A stretch of 6,531 nucleotides of DNA, from NCBI GenBank assembly GCA_018056405.1, contig JAGPFT010000176.1, forward strand, positions 1-6,531. The letters are read 5' to 3'. Positions 5,959 through 6,531 of this stretch are shown here, in pieces (within the stretch, counting starts at the first letter, position 1; every line of letters begins with the position of its first letter). The stretch comes from Anaerolineae bacterium (GTDB lineage Bacteria; Chloroflexota; Anaerolineae; Aggregatilineales; Aggregatilineaceae). The translations under genes were made by a program, and so were the position numbers. Below the pieces are notes generated by a model. That model ran no database searches, was not told where the DNA came from, and was given only the letters and a program-made list of their open reading frames with translations.

Positions 5959-5990
5959 TCACCGCTGAGGCGCAGAGAGCGCAGAGACAA
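5959..5990 (+). repeat. Dispersed GCAGAG repeat, copy B (diverged)
   Basis: TCACCGCTGAGGCGCAGAG followed by a second GCAGAG block matches the 3' two-thirds of copies A and C with a one-base insertion and several substitutions. The CGATGGGGGCGA head is missing. It lies 37 nt after the LCP stop and is in the same orientation as copy A. Confidence 0.6.
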
Positions 5991-6029
5991 GAGAATGGGG
6001 AGAGTGTCAGGGGTCATGACAATCCCACC

Positions 6030-6212
6030 CTCAGTTCCTCCCCGCCCGCAGGGAGGGACTTGAGCCTGCTCCCCCTTTCCCCGCGAGCGGAGAAAGGGGG
6101 CCGGGGGATAGGGGGTTGGAAGGGCTTCTCCCCCCATCCCCGGCCCTTCCCCCACGAGGGGAAAAGGGAGAAAAGCGCGCACGCCAGGCCCCTCCCTCCT
6201 TGTGGGGAGGGG
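6030..6212. repeat. Cluster of four GC-rich hairpins
   Basis: Four stems follow in series. AGTTCCTCCC (6033-6042) pairs with GGGAGGGACT (6051-6060), one wobble, flanked by CTCA/TGAG. CCCCCTTTC (6071-6079) pairs with GAAAGGGGG (6092-6100). CCCTTCCCC (6144-6152) pairs imperfectly with GGGGAAAAGGG (6158-6168). CCCCTCCC (6189-6196) pairs with GGGAGGGG (6205-6212). The right arm of the second stem (GGCCGGGGGATAGGGGG) is nearly complementary to the left arm of the third (CCCCCCATCCCCGGCC), so a nested fold is also possible. The units resemble those in 2361-2470. No gene is seen; open frames here are repeat readings. Confidence 0.65.
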
Positions 6213-6254
6213 TTTGGGGTGGGGGGACAAATTTCTCAAAGAGTCTCTCCGTTT

Positions 6255-6303
6255 TTCTCTGCGTCCTCTGCGCCTCTGCGGTTCAGGAATCTCGCCCCCA
6301 TCG
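6255..6303 (-). repeat. Dispersed GCAGAG repeat, copy C (inverted relative to A)
   Basis: On the minus strand it is 45/49 identical to copy A at 2247-2295, starting at CGATGGGGGCGA and ending in GCAGAGAA. Read on this strand it is followed, as copy A is, by a cluster of G-run/C-run palindromes. The translated frame gives NRRGAEDAEK, the same artefactual peptide as copy A. Confidence 0.8.
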
Positions 6304-6370
6304 TGAGAGGTACCCCCTCAAGCGGGTGCATTCGGATTTGGGGGCAGGTGCAGAGATCGGTTGCAGACCT

Positions 6371-6405
6371 CACCCCCCGGCCCCTCTCCATATACGGAGA
6401 GGGGG
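6371..6405. repeat. Palindromic repeat unit with CCCCTCTCC/GGAGAGGGG stem, first of a pair
   Basis: A perfect 9-bp stem, CCCCTCTCC (6381-6389) with GGAGAGGGG (6396-6404), closes a 6-nt loop ATATAC. It is preceded by CACCCCCCGG, the left arm whose complement is seen at 1-29. The right arm ends early in GAGTAAG. A run of T is lacking, so intrinsic termination is unlikely. Confidence 0.65.
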
Positions 6406-6424
6406 AGTAAGTATCTGGCTCAGT

Positions 6425-6461
6425 CCCCTCTCCGCGTGTGGAGAGGGGATTGAGGGGTGAG
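6425..6461. repeat. Palindromic repeat unit, second of a pair
   Basis: The same perfect 9-bp stem as the preceding unit, CCCCTCTCC (6425-6433) with GGAGAGGGG (6440-6448), has an unrelated 6-nt loop GCGTGT and a right arm ATTGAGGGGTGAG. The left flank lacks the CTCACCCC arm. With the unit at 6371-6405 it gives a complete left arm and a complete right arm. Confidence 0.65.
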
Positions 6462-6531
6462 TTACACCCGCGCAGCGGGCTTCTCAACCGGTCCATCCCA
6501 GAGCGCGCAGGGGTCGCAGAGAAAGCCTCAG
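6462..6531. other. Window end: small hairpin and a GCAGAG-like fragment
   Basis: CCCGC (6467-6471) and GCGGG (6475-6479) form a 5-bp stem with a 3-nt loop. GCGCGCAGGGGTCGCAGAGAAAG (about 6501-6523) resembles the tail of the GCAGAG repeat and may be a fourth, decayed or truncated copy. No gene is seen. Confidence 0.4.

Noticed and set aside
2247..6303. Composite transposon or integron
   Set aside because: Inverted repeats bracket the segment, but there is no transposase, integrase or target duplication, and the enclosed genes are ordinary chromosomal types.
6030..6461. CRISPR array
   Set aside because: Repeated units are palindromes of differing length and spacing in mixed orientation, with no constant direct repeat or regular spacers.
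5940..6496. Several open frames on both strands in the 3' gap
   Set aside because: All are repeat readings rich in Pro, Gly and Arg, overlapping one another in several frames, with no homology-like motifs.

Overview
The window is GC-rich and encodes four proteins in two orientations, separated by unusually repeat-laden gaps. Two genes lie on the minus strand in the left half: a conserved hypothetical of unknown function (304-870) and an Mrp/ApbC-type P-loop ATPase (1083-2141). Two lie on the plus strand in the right half: a soluble histidine kinase with a degenerate receiver-like N-terminus (2665-3876) and a secreted or membrane-anchored LytR-CpsA-Psr (LCP) protein with a C-terminal LytR_C domain (4395-5921). 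Mrp and the kinase diverge from a 523-bp intergenic region.

No marker fixes the taxonomy. The combination of high GC, an LCP protein with a Pro/Thr-rich stalk, gaps crowded with G-run/C-run palindromes, and the dispersed GCAGAG repeat (read by gene finders as NRRxAEDAEK) is most like a Chloroflexota (Anaerolineae-type) bacterium. That is an inference from memory of such genomes, not a proof.

Layout: 1-303 carries repeat fragments and no convincing gene. 304-870 is the hypothetical gene, with a clear AAGGAG ribosome-binding site and a TAGAAT -10-like box. 871-1082 holds its promoter and a probable terminator for mrp. 1083-2141 is mrp. 2142-2664 holds the mrp leader and a perfect TATAAT box, one GCAGAG repeat, a 160-bp palindromic element with 15-bp imperfect terminal inverted repeats, and a pair of mutually exclusive hairpins. 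2665-3876 is the kinase. 3877-4394 holds two more palindromic repeats and an inverted repeat upstream of the LCP gene. 4395-5921 is the LCP gene. 5922-6531 is almost wholly repeats: two GCAGAG copies (one in inverted orientation), at least six hairpins, and a fragment at the end.

The genes do not form an evident pathway. Mrp is a housekeeping Fe-S carrier-type ATPase, here lacking the usual CxxC. The kinase is an orphan with no response regulator in the window. The LCP protein would attach glycopolymers to the cell surface. The most distinctive content is the repeats: 92 percent identical 49-bp copies in inverted orientation at 2247-2295 and 6255-6303, each next to a palindrome cluster, bracketing the kinase and LCP genes. 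No transposase, integrase, CRISPR, tRNA or rRNA was seen. No clear new multi-gene system is supported.
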